A stretch of DNA of 64,000 nucleotides. Origin: Bacteriovoracaceae bacterium UBA6261. GTDB taxonomy: Bacteria > Bdellovibrionota > Bacteriovoracia > Bacteriovoracales > Bacteriovoracaceae. The stretch lies in the NCBI GenBank assembly GCA_002440825.1, contig DJVH01000093.1:51041-115040 (forward strand). Reading direction: 5' to 3'. How positions within the stretch are numbered: position 1 is the first letter of the stretch; every line of letters starts with the position of its first letter. The notes beneath the pieces were generated by a model that was not told where the DNA came from, did not search any database, and saw nothing but the letters and a program-made list of their open reading frames with translations. This document shows, one piece after another, positions 7,582 through 16,869 of this stretch. Made by a program: the position numbers and the translations under genes.

Positions 7582-8154
7582 TCATTTGCGAAGAATCCAC
7601 ATTTTTCCAAATCCATTCCACAAAACCTTTTTTTCTTCGATTGAAAAACCAAGGCGAAGAATTTCTGATTCAGGATCGCGGTTTAAATGACAATTCCCCG
7701 CCATATGCTTCCAGACTGGAGTCAGGTGATCCTGAAGCCACCCTGCAACCGGCGTCTTTCGTTTTACATGTTCGAGCAGTAAAAATTGTCCACCCGGCTT
7801 GAGCACGCGATACACTTCTTTCAGAGCCAGGTTCGGATCTGGGATGGAACAAAATACAAGTGTGGCCGCCACTGTATCAAATGATTCATCTGCAAACTGA
7901 AGAGATTGAGCATCGCCATTTTCAACGTGGAGATGAAATGTTTTTTCTTTCTTCAACGCGCTTTTTCTCATTGATTCATCAGGCTCGATCCCTGTGTACT
8001 CAACGTTTTGAGGAATGAAAGCAAAATTCAGCCCCGTGCCTGCTCCTATCTCGAGCGTTTTGCCGCGAGCGTGAGACAACAGTTCCGAGCGAAGTTTTCC
8101 GCGGGTAAATTTCTCACCGGTAGACATAATTAAATCATAAATTGTTCCGTTCAT
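7582..8154 (-). CDS. Class I SAM-dependent methyltransferase
   Basis: 190 residues. Motif I LEIGAGTGLNF (about 34-44), motif II acidic GIEPD (55-59), ENGDAQSLQF and SFDTVAATLVFCSIPDP, then the post-motif RVLKPGGQFLLLEHV. This arrangement matches the small-molecule branch near PmtA/METTL7/UbiE. The C-terminal GNCHLNRDPESEILRLGFS segment resembles METTL7-like lipid or thiol methyltransferases. Substrate unknown. It is divergent from the pirin gene with 50 bases between. Confidence 0.82.
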   Translation of the reverse strand: MNGTIYDLIMSTGEKFTRGKLRSELLSHARGKTLEIGAGTGLNFAFIPQNVEYTGIEPDESMRKSALKKEKTFHLHVENGDAQSLQFADESFDTVAATLVFCSIPDPNLALKEVYRVLKPGGQFLLLEHVKRKTPVAGWLQDHLTPVWKHMAGNCHLNRDPESEILRLGFSIEEKKVLWNGFGKMWILRK

Positions 8155-8204
8155 TGTGACAGTGTAACCCGAAAAATGCTAAAATTGATACTGAGGATTT
8201 TGTT

Positions 8205-9110
8205 ATGAACAATATAGAACTGGTTATTGCTCCAAGAGAACGCGACCTCGGCGGCTTTCACGTCCGTCGAGTCCTTCCTTATGCCGCCCATAGAATGGTA
8301 GGGCCTTTTATTTTCTTTGATCATATGGGACCTGCTATGCTCGCTCCCGGAACAGGAATGGACGTGAGACCACATCCACATACCGGACTTGCGACCGTCA
8401 CGTATTTGTTTGAAGGAATCATTCGTCATAAAGACAGCCTGGGCTCAGATCAAAATATTATTCCCGGTGACATCAACTGGATGACAGCTGGAAAGGGAAT
8501 TGTTCATTCTGAAAGATCGCCGGATGAATTCAGAAAAAGCGGCGGAACTGTCAATGGCATTCAGCTTTGGGTGGCCTTGCCGGATGAATTCGAGGACACC
8601 GATCCCACTTTCTTTCATCATCCAGCCTCTACCCTCCCCGAATTCTCTATTAATGATGTGAAGATAAAACTTCTTCTTGGAAAAGCGTTTGATCGTGAAA
8701 GTCCCGTCAAAATTCATTCGCCGCTTTTCTATCTCGATTTAAAAATGCCCGAGGGTTCTTCCCTTAAGTTTCCTGCTCATGGCGAAGCTGCGGTTTATGT
8801 CGTCGAAGGAAAAGTTAAAGTTGATGATAAAGAGACAGAGGAATGCACTATGGCCGTCATCAAAAAATGCCGGCAGATCAATCTGGAAGCTCTCAAAGAA
8901 TCTCGAGCGTTGATCATTGGAGGCGAACCCGTCGGTGAACGTTTTATTTTCTGGAATTTTGTAGCCAGTTCAAAGGCCAGACTTGAAGAAGCCAAATCAG
9001 CGTGGAAGTCGGGTCCAGGGTCAGAACGCTTTCCAAAAATCCCAACAGATCATGGCGAATATATTCCTCTTCCACCTGAACTGAGCAATCCCAAAGGGAC
9101 GCCTCTTTAA
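8205..9110 (+). CDS. Pirin family protein
   Basis: 301 residues with two cupin domains. The N-terminal domain has the pirin signature: HMGPA, RPHPHTGLATVTYLFEG (metal His pair), RHKDSLGS and WMTAGKGIVHSE, supplying the three His ligands expected of the Fe-binding cupin. The C-terminal domain (about 170-290) is the pirin_C cupin. Some bacterial pirins act as quercetin 2,3-dioxygenase or bind metabolic enzymes; the role here is not determined. GAGG precedes the ATG at good distance. A short inverted repeat AATCAGT/ACTGATT (9113-9130) follows the stop. Confidence 0.87.
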   Translation: MNNIELVIAPRERDLGGFHVRRVLPYAAHRMVGPFIFFDHMGPAMLAPGTGMDVRPHPHTGLATVTYLFEGIIRHKDSLGSDQNIIPGDINWMTAGKGIVHSERSPDEFRKSGGTVNGIQLWVALPDEFEDTDPTFFHHPASTLPEFSINDVKIKLLLGKAFDRESPVKIHSPLFYLDLKMPEGSSLKFPAHGEAAVYVVEGKVKVDDKETEECTMAVIKKCRQINLEALKESRALIIGGEPVGERFIFWNFVASSKARLEEAKSAWKSGPGSERFPKIPTDHGEYIPLPPELSNPKGTPL

Positions 9111-9152
9111 TAAATCAGTCAATACTGATTAACAGCAGCTTAAATGAAATGA

Positions 9153-9371
9153 TTAATAACCATCAATTAAAAAAATCTTGGCGTTTTCGAAATTTACTTT
9201 TTCGATCGCCGCAGTTTCTTTGCACTTGATGGTAAATTCAGGACCTTTCGCATCGATGGTAAAGACATCGCCTGTCACTCTCATTAATCCACGCCTTTCG
9301 AAGTCGCGTGCATTTTTAATGATAACAGTGTCGCCTTTCTTCAATTCTTCGAGATTAGTAATAATCTTCAT
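9153..9371 (-). CDS. Small conserved-looking protein with SH3-like strand pattern
   Basis: 72 residues, MKIITNLEELKKGDTVIIKNARDF at the start. Alternating strands (DTVIIKN, LMRVTGDVFTID, EFTIKCK, AKIFLID) suggest a small beta-barrel of KOW/SH3 type, but no family was recognised. It lies about 105 bases beyond the terminator of small unit B in the same direction. Confidence 0.55.
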   Translation of the reverse strand: MKIITNLEELKKGDTVIIKNARDFERRGLMRVTGDVFTIDAKGPEFTIKCKETAAIEKVNFENAKIFLIDGY

Positions 9372-9469
9372 GATTTCTCTGATGCTCCTAAAAAGATCGA
9401 ATGATCTAGAGGAGAAGAATATATCGCATGAACAAAGCAGAGCTCAAGAGAGAAATTTTTCTTTCTTGT

Positions 9470-9505
9470 TTTTTTAATAAAAAAAGCCCCGGAAAAACCG
9501 GGGCT
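9470..9505 (-). terminator. Intrinsic terminator of small transcription unit B
   Basis: AGCCCCGG (9485-9492) and CCGGGGCT (9498-9505) form a perfect 8-bp stem with a 5-base loop. On the minus strand it is followed by a T-run (TTTTTTATT). Confidence 0.88.
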
Positions 9506-9616
9506 AAATCAAAACACACGAAAAAATGTCGGGGAATTTTTATCAAGTTTTACGCGGCTTCACTCTCAATTTTTTGCTGTTAAAGCTTTACTCATTGGGG
9601 GAGCTTTGGAGAGATA

Positions 9617-9703
9617 TTAGCAAGCGTTAAAACCGTTACTCATTCTATCTTCGAGAACCGTCCTAGATCTCGAGAAGGAGCTTCTGAAAAGTCTCATTCT
9701 CAT
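9617..9703 (-). CDS. Small Arg-rich peptide B (28 aa), novel repeated family
   Basis: A 28-codon ORF. It begins MRMRLFRSSFSRSRT and ends MSNGFNAC. AGGAGG lies four bases before the ATG; an ATG at codon 3 is an alternative start. The first 15 residues align with peptides A, C and D; the tail does not, which places selection on the N-terminal half. Arg is conserved at 2, 4, 12 and 14, Phe at 10 and Ser at 11, partly through synonymous codons. Predicted transcript about 250 bases, from about 9726 to the terminator at 9485-9505, leaving a roughly 110-base untranslated tail after the stop. No known homologue recognised. Confidence 0.72.
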   Translation of the reverse strand: MRMRLFRSSFSRSRTVLEDRMSNGFNAC

Positions 9704-9732
9704 TTTACCTCCTTGGTTCCTTTCTCAATATC

Positions 9733-9785
9733 AGTATCGGTCTACAGGATAAATTTTGATCTGATTTATCTCAGGAAAAAAAATG
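9733..9785 (-). promoter_or_regulatory. FNR/CRP-like class II promoter of unit B
   Basis: Minus strand: ACAT, 8 bases, palindrome CTGAGATAAATCAG (9774-9761), then 29 bases from its centre to GATACT (9738-9733). The half-site logic TGA-N6-TCA fits the FNR/CRP superfamily (FNR consensus TTGAT-N4-ATCAA). Predicted start near 9726. Confidence 0.7.
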
Positions 9786-9814
9786 TTTTTGATACATAGT
9801 GAAGTGAATTGATC

Positions 9815-9849
9815 AAAAAAGAAAAGCCCCGGTTTTATCCGGGGCTTTT
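9815..9849 (-). terminator. Intrinsic terminator of small transcription unit C
   Basis: AAAAGCCCCGG (9822-9832) and CCGGGGCTTTT (9839-9849) form a perfect 11-bp stem with a 6-base loop. On the minus strand it continues into CTTTTTTGATC. It lies just upstream of the promoter of unit B, keeping the tandem units separate. Confidence 0.87.
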
Positions 9850-9984
9850 CTTACGTACGAAACATTGAATGAATAGAAAACGCCAATTATGCGAGGGGAT
9901 TTTTAAGGGTCTGGCAATTCCGCACCTCATTTGATCGTTGATTGCTCTATCGGAGCTTCGATTGTGTACGATTGCGAGACTGAC

Positions 9985-10068
9985 TTAATGTTCCCCTCTG
10001 TTCCATGGTGGGATTGGTGGACCCGACCTTGTTCTGGAGAACAAGCTACGAAACTTTCTCGTTCTCAC
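9985..10068 (-). CDS. Small Arg-rich peptide C (27 aa), novel repeated family
   Basis: A 27-codon ORF with a GTG start and AGGAGG four bases upstream. It begins MRTRKFRSLFSRTRS and its own tail is GPPIPPWNRGEH. The GTG start in place of ATG and alternative Arg/Ser/Leu codons relative to copies B and D support translation rather than pure RNA conservation. It is the promoter-proximal member of a tandem pair with unit B; predicted transcript runs from about 10092 to the terminator near 9822. The Pro-rich tail differs from all other copies. No known homologue recognised. Confidence 0.7.
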   Translation of the reverse strand: MRTRKFRSLFSRTRSGPPIPPWNRGEH

Positions 10069-10098
10069 TGTACCTCCTCGGTTACATTTCTTGAATAC

Positions 10099-10151
10099 AG
10101 TATCGGTGGAATGCGAGGATTTGAATCTGATCTATCTCAGAAAGAAAAATG
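10099..10151 (-). promoter_or_regulatory. FNR/CRP-like class II promoter of unit C
   Basis: Minus strand: ACAT, 8 bases, palindrome CTGAGATAGATCAG (10140-10127), then 29 bases from its centre to GATACT (10104-10099). Spacings are identical to units A, B and D although the 22-base spacer sequence differs. Predicted start near 10092. Confidence 0.7.
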
Positions 10152-10215
10152 TTTGTGATTACCAATTTGCAGTTTATTATTTTTCTTTATCAATCTCATT
10201 TAAAAAGGATTTGAA

Positions 10216-10500
10216 ATGAAATCTCTTTCTCTCGCTCTCCTCCTCGTCGTTCTCTGCTCATGCTCTACTCAGAACTTAAAAATCACAAAAGGAGATGTCA
10301 GAACTGTTCCTACATATGAAGGCACCAGCCATTTTATTTTCTGGGGTATTGGACAGGAAAAATTAATTAACCCGCACGAAGTATGCGGGGACAAAGCAGT
10401 CGCTCAAGTTGCAACGAGAACGTCTTTTCTGAATGGTCTTCTTGGTGGATTGACCTGGGGAATTTACTCTCCAAGAGATTACGTTATTTATTGCGAATAA
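10216..10500 (+). CDS. Bor-like lipoprotein
   Basis: 94 residues with a lipoprotein signal (LLVVLCSC, Cys16). The mature part aligns by eye with phage lambda Bor/Iss: HFIFWGIGQEKLINPHEVCG, then RTSFLNGLLGGLTWGIYSPRDYVIYC, keeping the GIGQ-K, CG and NGLLG-x-T-x-GIY blocks and both cysteines. Bor is an outer-membrane lipoprotein that raises serum survival in E. coli lysogens; its chromosomal relatives are of unknown role. AAAAAGGA precedes the ATG. No phage genes lie nearby. It is divergent from small unit C. Confidence 0.8.
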   Translation: MKSLSLALLLVVLCSCSTQNLKITKGDVRTVPTYEGTSHFIFWGIGQEKLINPHEVCGDKAVAQVATRTSFLNGLLGGLTWGIYSPRDYVIYCE

Positions 10501-10510
10501 TTTTATCCAA

Positions 10511-10540
10511 AAAAAAGGCTCCGTTGTCGGAGCCTTTTTA
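10511..10540. terminator. Bidirectional intrinsic terminator
   Basis: GGCTCCG (10517-10523) and CGGAGCC (10528-10534) with loop TTGT, an A-run before and a T-run after, between the Bor-like gene and the converging small gene at 10538. Confidence 0.87.
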
Positions 10541-10780
10541 TGAAAAATTCAACAAGGTAAGTTTGGGACGTTTCAAATCGTAATCCAGATGAGCAAGCTC
10601 AACCAGCTCTTGCTTTCTTTTAAAAGCTGCAATGAGATTTTCCGGACTGAGTTCCCCATTTCTTTTCAGATCATTGATGATGATCACAAGTAAACTTGAA
10701 ACAAGTTCATCGGCCTCAAGTTCTCCGACTTTTTCTGAGGCAAGAGAATGAATATTAATAATCGCTTCTGATAAATTCAT
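10538..10780 (-). CDS. Small helical protein, unknown
   Basis: 80 residues, predicted mostly helical and acidic (SEAIINIHSLASEKVGELEADE, then ELSPENLIAAFKRKQELVELAHLDYDL). No signal peptide, membrane segment or known domain was recognised. A purine-rich GAAGG directly precedes the ATG. It stands alone between terminator 10517-10534 and the oxidoreductase gene. Confidence 0.55.
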   Translation of the reverse strand: MNLSEAIINIHSLASEKVGELEADELVSSLLVIIINDLKRNGELSPENLIAAFKRKQELVELAHLDYDLKRPKLTLLNFS

Positions 10781-10882
10781 CCTTCGATCATCTCGAAAAA
10801 TTCCTGAAAACGAAATTTAATTTTTGTTAAAGCTTCTTGCAAATCTTAAGAAGACTTAGAGAAACGTCGTGCTTAAAGCAAA

Positions 10883-11917
10883 TCAATTCAGACTTAAAAT
10901 TATTTTGCCAGTCGTTTTCCCACTTTCGAGAGCTTTATGAGCCTCACCAACTCTTACAAAATCAAACAGTGTCGTTGAGGGGCCTTTGATGTTACCGCTC
11001 TCAATAAGTGAAATCAGATGATGAGTGGCGAGGGTGAACAATTCTTTTTTATCGAACAAATAAGAAAGATTGAAAGCGATCACGCTCTTGTTATCGCTGG
11101 TCATATCGAGGGGATTAAAGCGCGGTGTTTTTAAATACATTCTGATGAGTTTTATCCAATCTACTTTTCCGCCCTGTTTAGGCATCATTGTATGAAAACC
11201 ATAGACAAGAAGTTTTCCCGAAGAGGCCAGATGATCATAAGATTTTTTCAACGTTTCGGCCCCGTTGGCATCAGCGATGATGTCAAAACCGGCGGGCGAA
11301 ATTTTCTCCGCTTCTCTCCAGAGATTTTGCGAAGATTTATCAATGACAAAATCAGCTCCTGAAGATTTCACAAACTCCACTTTGTGAGAAGACCCCACAA
11401 TGCCGGTGACTTCACATCCTTTCCATTTTGCCAGTTGAACGAGTGCGCTTCCTACACCTCCTCCTGCAGAGTGAATGAGAATTTTTGCCTGAGGGGGAAC
11501 AACAATATTTTGAAAGAGCGCATGGTATGCCGTCAGGTAAACAGCAGGAAAACCTGCGGCCTGTTCAAGGGTGAGGTTTTTGGGAAGAGGAAAAACCAGA
11601 TCTTCCGTTACACACAAATGAGTTGTGTAGCCCCCAAAACGGGTGACGGCAAAAACACGATCGCCAGGTTTAAACTTGGTTATCTTGCTGCCAGTTTTTT
11701 CCACCGTTCCGGAAATTTCGAAACCTGGGGTTATAGGCCATCCTACAAAGTCTTTGGCACTTTTATAGAGTCCCCATCGCACGACAATGTCTGCGTAGTT
11801 GACGCCGATAAAATGAACTTTAATCAAAACCTCATTGTCTGCAGGAACAGGATCAGCAAACTCTTCAATTTTAAGGACAGAATAATCACCTGGCTTATGG
11901 ATAACAATTTTTTTCAT
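10883..11917 (-). CDS. Zinc-independent MDR quinone/enone oxidoreductase
   Basis: 344 residues of the medium-chain dehydrogenase/reductase superfamily. The GroES-like part has GVNYADIVVRWGLY and PGFEISGTVEKTGSKITKFKPGDRVFA; the Rossmann part has LIHSAGGGVGSALVQLAKWKG and SGADFVID. The catalytic-zinc Cys and the structural four-Cys loop are absent, so it belongs to the quinone oxidoreductase/VAT-1-like branch, reducing quinones or alkenals with NADPH. The gene is divergent from radD with 78 bases between. Confidence 0.87.
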   Translation of the reverse strand: MKKIVIHKPGDYSVLKIEEFADPVPADNEVLIKVHFIGVNYADIVVRWGLYKSAKDFVGWPITPGFEISGTVEKTGSKITKFKPGDRVFAVTRFGGYTTHLCVTEDLVFPLPKNLTLEQAAGFPAVYLTAYHALFQNIVVPPQAKILIHSAGGGVGSALVQLAKWKGCEVTGIVGSSHKVEFVKSSGADFVIDKSSQNLWREAEKISPAGFDIIADANGAETLKKSYDHLASSGKLLVYGFHTMMPKQGGKVDWIKLIRMYLKTPRFNPLDMTSDNKSVIAFNLSYLFDKKELFTLATHHLISLIESGNIKGPSTTLFDFVRVGEAHKALESGKTTGKIILSLN

Positions 11918-11995
11918 TTGTTCATTTAATCAGGTCCTCTGGTTTTGTGCAACTGCACTACCAGAAGTCTGCTGGCACCTTTATAATCGAAGAGC

Positions 11996-13735
11996 ATGTA
12001 CAAACTTAGAAGTTACCAGCAAGAAGCTGTAGACAATACGATTAAATATTTTCAAAAAAAACGCGATCCCGCGTTGATTGTTCTTCCTACCGGAGCGGGA
12101 AAATCTCTGGTTATAGCAGAACTGGCCAGGATAGCCAAAGGGCGCGTTCTTGTTCTGGCGCACGTCAAAGAACTTGTTGAACAAAATCACGCCAAATATA
12201 CAAGCTATGATCTTGAAGCAGGGATTTTTTCTGCCAGTCTGGGAAAAAAAGACTGGAGTCAAAAAGCGATTTTTGGAAGTGTGCAATCTGTTGCGCGCGC
12301 ACCTGATGATTTTTTTAATGATTTTTCTTTGCTGGTCATTGATGAATGTCACCGTGTGGACGAAGAGGGCGATACTCAATATCAGGATGTCATTCGCAAA
12401 CTGCGCGCTCGAAATCCCAATCTTGCCATTTTAGGTTTGACCGCAACTCCTTATCGAATGGGCATAGGTTGGATTTACGAATACTCGCACATCGGTGAAC
12501 TCAAAACGGAGCAGCCGAAATTTTTCAAACAATGCGTGTATGAACTTCCACTCTCCTACATGATCAAAAATAAATTTCTCACTCAACCTGTGAAAGTTGA
12601 TATTCCGGTGACGTGTTATGATTTCTCGGAGCTTACTGAGAAAAACCGCATGTACACTCTTTCTGAAGTTGAAGAGCTTTTAAAAAATCAAAAACGACTG
12701 ACTCCGCTCATTGTGAAAAACATTGTCGATATCACTGAACGCTTTGGCAGAAAAGGCGTCATGATCTTCAGCAGTACAGTCAATCATGCAAAAGAAATTA
12801 TGGATTATCTTCCCGAGAATGAAGCTCGTGTAGTTCTCGGCGATACTGACATCAGCGAACGGGATCAGATCGTCGAAGATTTTAAGCAGAAAAAATTCAA
12901 ATACCTCGTGAACGTCTCGGTTCTGACCACTGGCTTTGATGCCCCTCATGTAGATGTTATTGCGATTCTCCGCCCGACTGAATCCAATTCTCTTTATCAG
13001 CAGATCGTCGGCCGCGGTCTTCGCCTCGAGCCGGGCAAAACAGATTGTTTTATCCTGGACTATACGGGAATGGGTCATGATATCTATACTCCCGAAATTT
13101 CCGACAAACGTCCTTCAAAAGAAACAGTGCCGGTTCTCGTTCCTTGTCCTCAATGTGGTTTTGAAAATAATTTCTGGGGACACGTCGATTACGATGGCGA
13201 TCTCATTGAACACTTTGGAAGAAAATGCAAAGGAGCTCATCAAGATCCTTTCACAATGAAAATCACTCCCTGCGGTTTTCGTTTTCGGTTTAAATTATGC
13301 CACGCTTGTGGACAGGAAAATGATGTTACTGCCAGAGCATGTGATAAATGCAAAGCCGTGTTGATTGATGCCGACGCAAAATTAAAACAGGCCAAGCTTT
13401 CCAAAAATGCACACGTCCTCACCCCGGATAAAATTACATTCGAAGAACGCACGGACAAAAACGCCAATCCTTATCTTGAGGTTCGCTATTACGATGCCGA
13501 CGCACAATATGTGAGCGAAGCGCATTTCTTCAACAATCCTTCTTCGATAAAAAAATTCAATATCAATTTTCTTCGGTCACATCTGAGAAGACCGGAGCTT
13601 GCCGTAGACCTGACAAATCCAAAAGAAGTCATTAAATACCAGAAGCTATTGCGCCTCCCCTCCTTTGTCATTGCCCGCAAGCAGGATAAATTCTGGAAAA
13701 TTACTGAAAAAGTTTTCAGTGAAGAACTTCTCTAA
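11996..13735 (+). CDS. radD: RadD-type DEAD/DEAH-box repair helicase
   Basis: 579 residues, close in length and layout to E. coli RadD (YejH). Walker A is PTGAGKS (about 28-34), motif II DECH within VIDECHR, motif III GLTATP, and motifs IV-VI include [18 protein letters not shown] and [11 protein letters not shown] Cys-rich zinc-binding section follows (CPQCGFEN, then CHACGQEN with CDKC). RadD assists RecA-mediated recombination and recovery from DNA double-strand breaks. Many blocks match the E. coli protein nearly residue for residue as I recall it, including [18 protein letters not shown]. Confidence 0.93.
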   Translation: MYKLRSYQQEAVDNTIKYFQKKRDPALIVLPTGAGKSLVIAELARIAKGRVLVLAHVKELVEQNHAKYTSYDLEAGIFSASLGKKDWSQKAIFGSVQSVARAPDDFFNDFSLLVIDECHRVDEEGDTQYQDVIRKLRARNPNLAILGLTATPYRMGIGWIYEYSHIGELKTEQPKFFKQCVYELPLSYMIKNKFLTQPVKVDIPVTCYDFSELTEKNRMYTLSEVEELLKNQKRLTPLIVKNIVDITERFGRKGVMIFSSTVNHAKEIMDYLPENEARVVLGDTDISERDQIVEDFKQKKFKYLVNVSVLTTGFDAPHVDVIAILRPTESNSLYQQIVGRGLRLEPGKTDCFILDYTGMGHDIYTPEISDKRPSKETVPVLVPCPQCGFENNFWGHVDYDGDLIEHFGRKCKGAHQDPFTMKITPCGFRFRFKLCHACGQENDVTARACDKCKAVLIDADAKLKQAKLSKNAHVLTPDKITFEERTDKNANPYLEVRYYDADAQYVSEAHFFNNPSSIKKFNINFLRSHLRRPELAVDLTNPKEVIKYQKLLRLPSFVIARKQDKFWKITEKVFSEELL

Positions 13736-13750
13736 AAAGAAAAGGTGCCA

Positions 13751-14977
13751 CTAGCCCTCTTGCTTGTAGTGCTCAAGAAAGTCACCGAAATTGATCAGTG
13801 CCGTTTTCAAATCTTCAGCATGAGGAAGAAAAACGATGCGCACGTGATCTGGTTCAGGCCAGTTAAAAGCGCGGCCGTGGACCAGCAGAATTTTTTTCTT
13901 ATGAAGCAAATCGAGAACTAATTTTTCATCATTCTGAAGATTGAATTTTCTGGCGTCCAGTTTGGGAAAAGCATAAAGCGCGCCTTTAGGTTTAACGACA
14001 CTTACGCCGGGAATGGAATTTAGAAGTTCTGTGCACAAATTTCTTTGAATAGTCAGTCGACCATCCGGAGCTGTCAGTTCATTGATGCTTTGAAATCCGC
14101 CGAGTGCTGTTTGGATGGCATGCTGGCAGGGCACATTCGCACACAAACGCATTGTCGATAAAATATCGAGGCCTTCGATATAACCTTTGGCAGAGGTTAA
14201 ACTCCCCGACAACATCATCCAACCGACCCGGAAACCTGCGGCCCGGTATACTTTTGAAAGCCCACCGAAAGTCACAGTCAAAATATCTTCTGAGAGCGCT
14301 GCTGTGGTTACATGCTGGGTTTTATCATAGAGAATTTTGTCGTAAATTTCGTCAGAAAATAAAACCAGATTATGTTCTCTGCAAAGCTTGATAACTTCGA
14401 GAATAAGTTCTTTTGAATAGACAGCGCCGGTCGGATTATTGGGATTGATCAGAACAATGGCCCGTGTCCGCTTCGTGATTTTCTTGCGCATATCACTTAT
14501 GTCGGGAAACCAGTCGGCATTTTCATCGCAGCGATAATGAACAGCGCGACCTGAGGATAAATTCACTGCCGCCGTCCAGAGAGGATAATCAGGGGAAGGA
14601 AGAAGAACTTCATCATCGTCGTTCAAGAGGGCCTGCATTGCCATCACTATAAGCTCGGAAACGCCGTTGCCGATATAAATATTTTCAACATCGATTCCTT
14701 TGACACCGTTGTTTTGATAGTCGAGTACGATGGCCTTTCGTGCTGAAAAAATTCCTTTTGATTCGCAGTATCCTTGAGCATTAGGCAAATTCAAAATAAT
14801 GTCGCGGACAATTTCTTCAGGGACATTAAATCCGAAGGCCGCGGGATTGCCTATATTGAGTTTCAAGATGCGATGGCCTTCTTCTTCAAGACGTCGCGCT
14901 TCCTTATGAACAATTCCGCGAATATCATAACAAACATTATTAAGCTTGGACGATTTCAAAATCTGATTCATGCGCAC
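13751..14977 (-). CDS. alaA: AlaA-type alanine/aspartate aminotransferase
   Basis: 408 residues, PLP fold-type I class. Signatures are LNIGNPAAFGFNVPEEI, INPNNPTGAVYS, LFSDEIYDKILYD and the PLP lysine in TFGGLSKVYRAAGFRVGWM. The N-terminal SSKLNNVCYDIRG motif marks the AlaA/YfbQ subgroup, which converts pyruvate and glutamate to alanine. GGGGGTG lies upstream of the ATG; Met3 is an alternative start. Convergent with radD (stops 16 bases apart), so the two are not co-transcribed. Confidence 0.9.
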   Translation of the reverse strand: MRMNQILKSSKLNNVCYDIRGIVHKEARRLEEEGHRILKLNIGNPAAFGFNVPEEIVRDIILNLPNAQGYCESKGIFSARKAIVLDYQNNGVKGIDVENIYIGNGVSELIVMAMQALLNDDDEVLLPSPDYPLWTAAVNLSSGRAVHYRCDENADWFPDISDMRKKITKRTRAIVLINPNNPTGAVYSKELILEVIKLCREHNLVLFSDEIYDKILYDKTQHVTTAALSEDILTVTFGGLSKVYRAAGFRVGWMMLSGSLTSAKGYIEGLDILSTMRLCANVPCQHAIQTALGGFQSINELTAPDGRLTIQRNLCTELLNSIPGVSVVKPKGALYAFPKLDARKFNLQNDEKLVLDLLHKKKILLVHGRAFNWPEPDHVRIVFLPHAEDLKTALINFGDFLEHYKQEG

Positions 14978-15022
14978 CCCCGACGCAATTTAATCATGAT
15001 TCCTCCAAAGGTTCCAGTTTTT

Positions 15023-16708
15023 CTAAGCTCCTTCAATAATCAACACCAGTCTTTTCACTTGTTCGCTCAGCTGCGATGCCTGGGCCGCGAGTTCTGAAGC
15101 AGCATTCGCCGACTGAGAGGAAGTTGAACTATTTTGCTGATTCACCTGATCCAATAAACCAATGGCCTTGGTGATTTCATTAACGCCCGATGCCTGCTCC
15201 TGACTGGCAGATGAAATCTCTGCAATCATTTTCGAGACTTCATTGATAGAGGCAGCAATTTCGTTTAAAACAATTTCGCTTTCTCTGGCAATTTTAGTAC
15301 CAGTCTCCACTTTCAATTTTCCCTGGTGAACAAGTTTTTCAATTGAAGATTTTGATGTGACAACAATATCTTCTACGGTCTTTACACTCTTATCGAGCAT
15401 CTGAGAGATTTCCAGCGCGGCTTTTCCACTCATGGCCGCCAGATTGCCGACTTCTTCGGCCACGACGGCAAATCCTTTCCCCGCCTCTCCGGCACGCGCC
15501 GCTTCGACAGAAGCATTGAAAGAAAGAAGCTTTGTCTGGAAAACAATATCGTTAATAACCGTTGTCTTTGCGCCAATGTCCTGAATAATCGCAACGATAT
15601 TTTTAATTTCGTTATTCATGTTTTCAATCTGATTCATGATTTCTGTATTGCTCACATTGATATCTTCAATGGCCACAATCATCTGTCCGATGACTTCTTT
15701 TCCCTTTTCCGCAATATGCAGACTGTCCTGAGAAGATGCGGAAGATTTCAAAGCATTGTCCGCATTGGAATTAATCATGGCGCTGATTTCATCAATCGCT
15801 GATGAAGTTTCCTGAATGGAAGAAGCCTGCTCATGTGACGCCTGGGCCAGCTCTTCGGACGTCGAAGCAATCTGAACAGAAGTTGAATTAACCTGTGTTC
15901 CGGAATTGTCCAGGCTCGCTACAATTTCATTCAACGTTGAAATGGGTTTTTTGATGATGGCTGCCGCTATTGCAATTCCCAGTGCTCCACCAAGGATAAT
16001 CGCGATGACAAGAAAAGTTGAAGGTGAAAGATGATTATCACTCTCCTCCATCGCGACAAACTTCTTCAAATCAGTTTTAACAGCAAAGACACCGTGAAGT
16101 TTATTATCCGGCCAGTTTTCCATTTTATAGCCAAGAATATCTTTGCCGTTGCTCCATGGACTGGTTTGAGGATCCCCGTGACAAGTCATACAGCCATGAT
16201 CTTTTTTTAAGCGAACGGGACGGTAAACAGTAATCGCCTTGTCATTGTCATCAATGTACTCAGTGAGAGTTTCATCTTTTAAAAACTTATTGAATACCAC
16301 CATCTCATCAGACTGCGCCTGGTTTTCTTTTTTGCGCGGCTCATCTGAAAAAACTCTGAACTCATAAAAATCTTTGTCTGCATCTTTCTCTCCGATTTTC
16401 ATGGCGGCTACGATGGGCACTTGCTTGAGAACAGCTTCTCTGTCTTCCTTATTGATTTCTTCACCAGGCTTATACTTAAGCTTCATGCGTTCGATAATCG
16501 GCGGCAATCCTGCCTGTGTGGCCACGTAATGAGTAGCGGCTTCCAGTCTTAAATGAATTGCCCGGGATTTTTCAATAATCCCACGATGCATTTCCTTGTT
16601 GTTAAAATAGAGAAATCCACTGATGGCAATGGCAGAGCAAATGAAAATTGCAAGAGAGACAATGGAAAGGATGCGTGTTTTGAAGCTTAATCGACTAAAC
16701 CAGTTCAT
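15023..16708 (-). CDS. Methyl-accepting chemotaxis protein with heme-binding Tll0287-like sensor
   Basis: 561 residues. TM1 (about 13-34), a periplasmic DUF3365/Tll0287-like domain (about 45-215) carrying a c-type heme motif CMTCH at 173-177 followed by [14 protein letters not shown], then TM2 (about 231-254). The cytoplasmic part lacks a long HAMP and goes into the MCP signalling hairpin with the tip [35 protein letters not shown]. Covalent heme outside the inner membrane suggests a redox, oxygen or NO signal to the flagellar or gliding chemotaxis system. AGGA precedes the ATG. It is the second MCP in the window beside that at 30186. Confidence 0.88.
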   Translation of the reverse strand: MNWFSRLSFKTRILSIVSLAIFICSAIAISGFLYFNNKEMHRGIIEKSRAIHLRLEAATHYVATQAGLPPIIERMKLKYKPGEEINKEDREAVLKQVPIVAAMKIGEKDADKDFYEFRVFSDEPRKKENQAQSDEMVVFNKFLKDETLTEYIDDNDKAITVYRPVRLKKDHGCMTCHGDPQTSPWSNGKDILGYKMENWPDNKLHGVFAVKTDLKKFVAMEESDNHLSPSTFLVIAIILGGALGIAIAAAIIKKPISTLNEIVASLDNSGTQVNSTSVQIASTSEELAQASHEQASSIQETSSAIDEISAMINSNADNALKSSASSQDSLHIAEKGKEVIGQMIVAIEDINVSNTEIMNQIENMNNEIKNIVAIIQDIGAKTTVINDIVFQTKLLSFNASVEAARAGEAGKGFAVVAEEVGNLAAMSGKAALEISQMLDKSVKTVEDIVVTSKSSIEKLVHQGKLKVETGTKIARESEIVLNEIAASINEVSKMIAEISSASQEQASGVNEITKAIGLLDQVNQQNSSTSSQSANAASELAAQASQLSEQVKRLVLIIEGA

Positions 16709-16869
16709 TTTTTCTTCCTGAAAATGTTAAAATTGGTTAATTGGTTTTGATGTTAGGTCAATTTATTATCAAGAACAGCGTTGAAAATTGTGCAATCACT
16801 TGCAGGTCAAGCAAACTTACCTCAACAAAGAGGACAAGAGTCAATCAGACTATGATGTTTAAATGAAAG

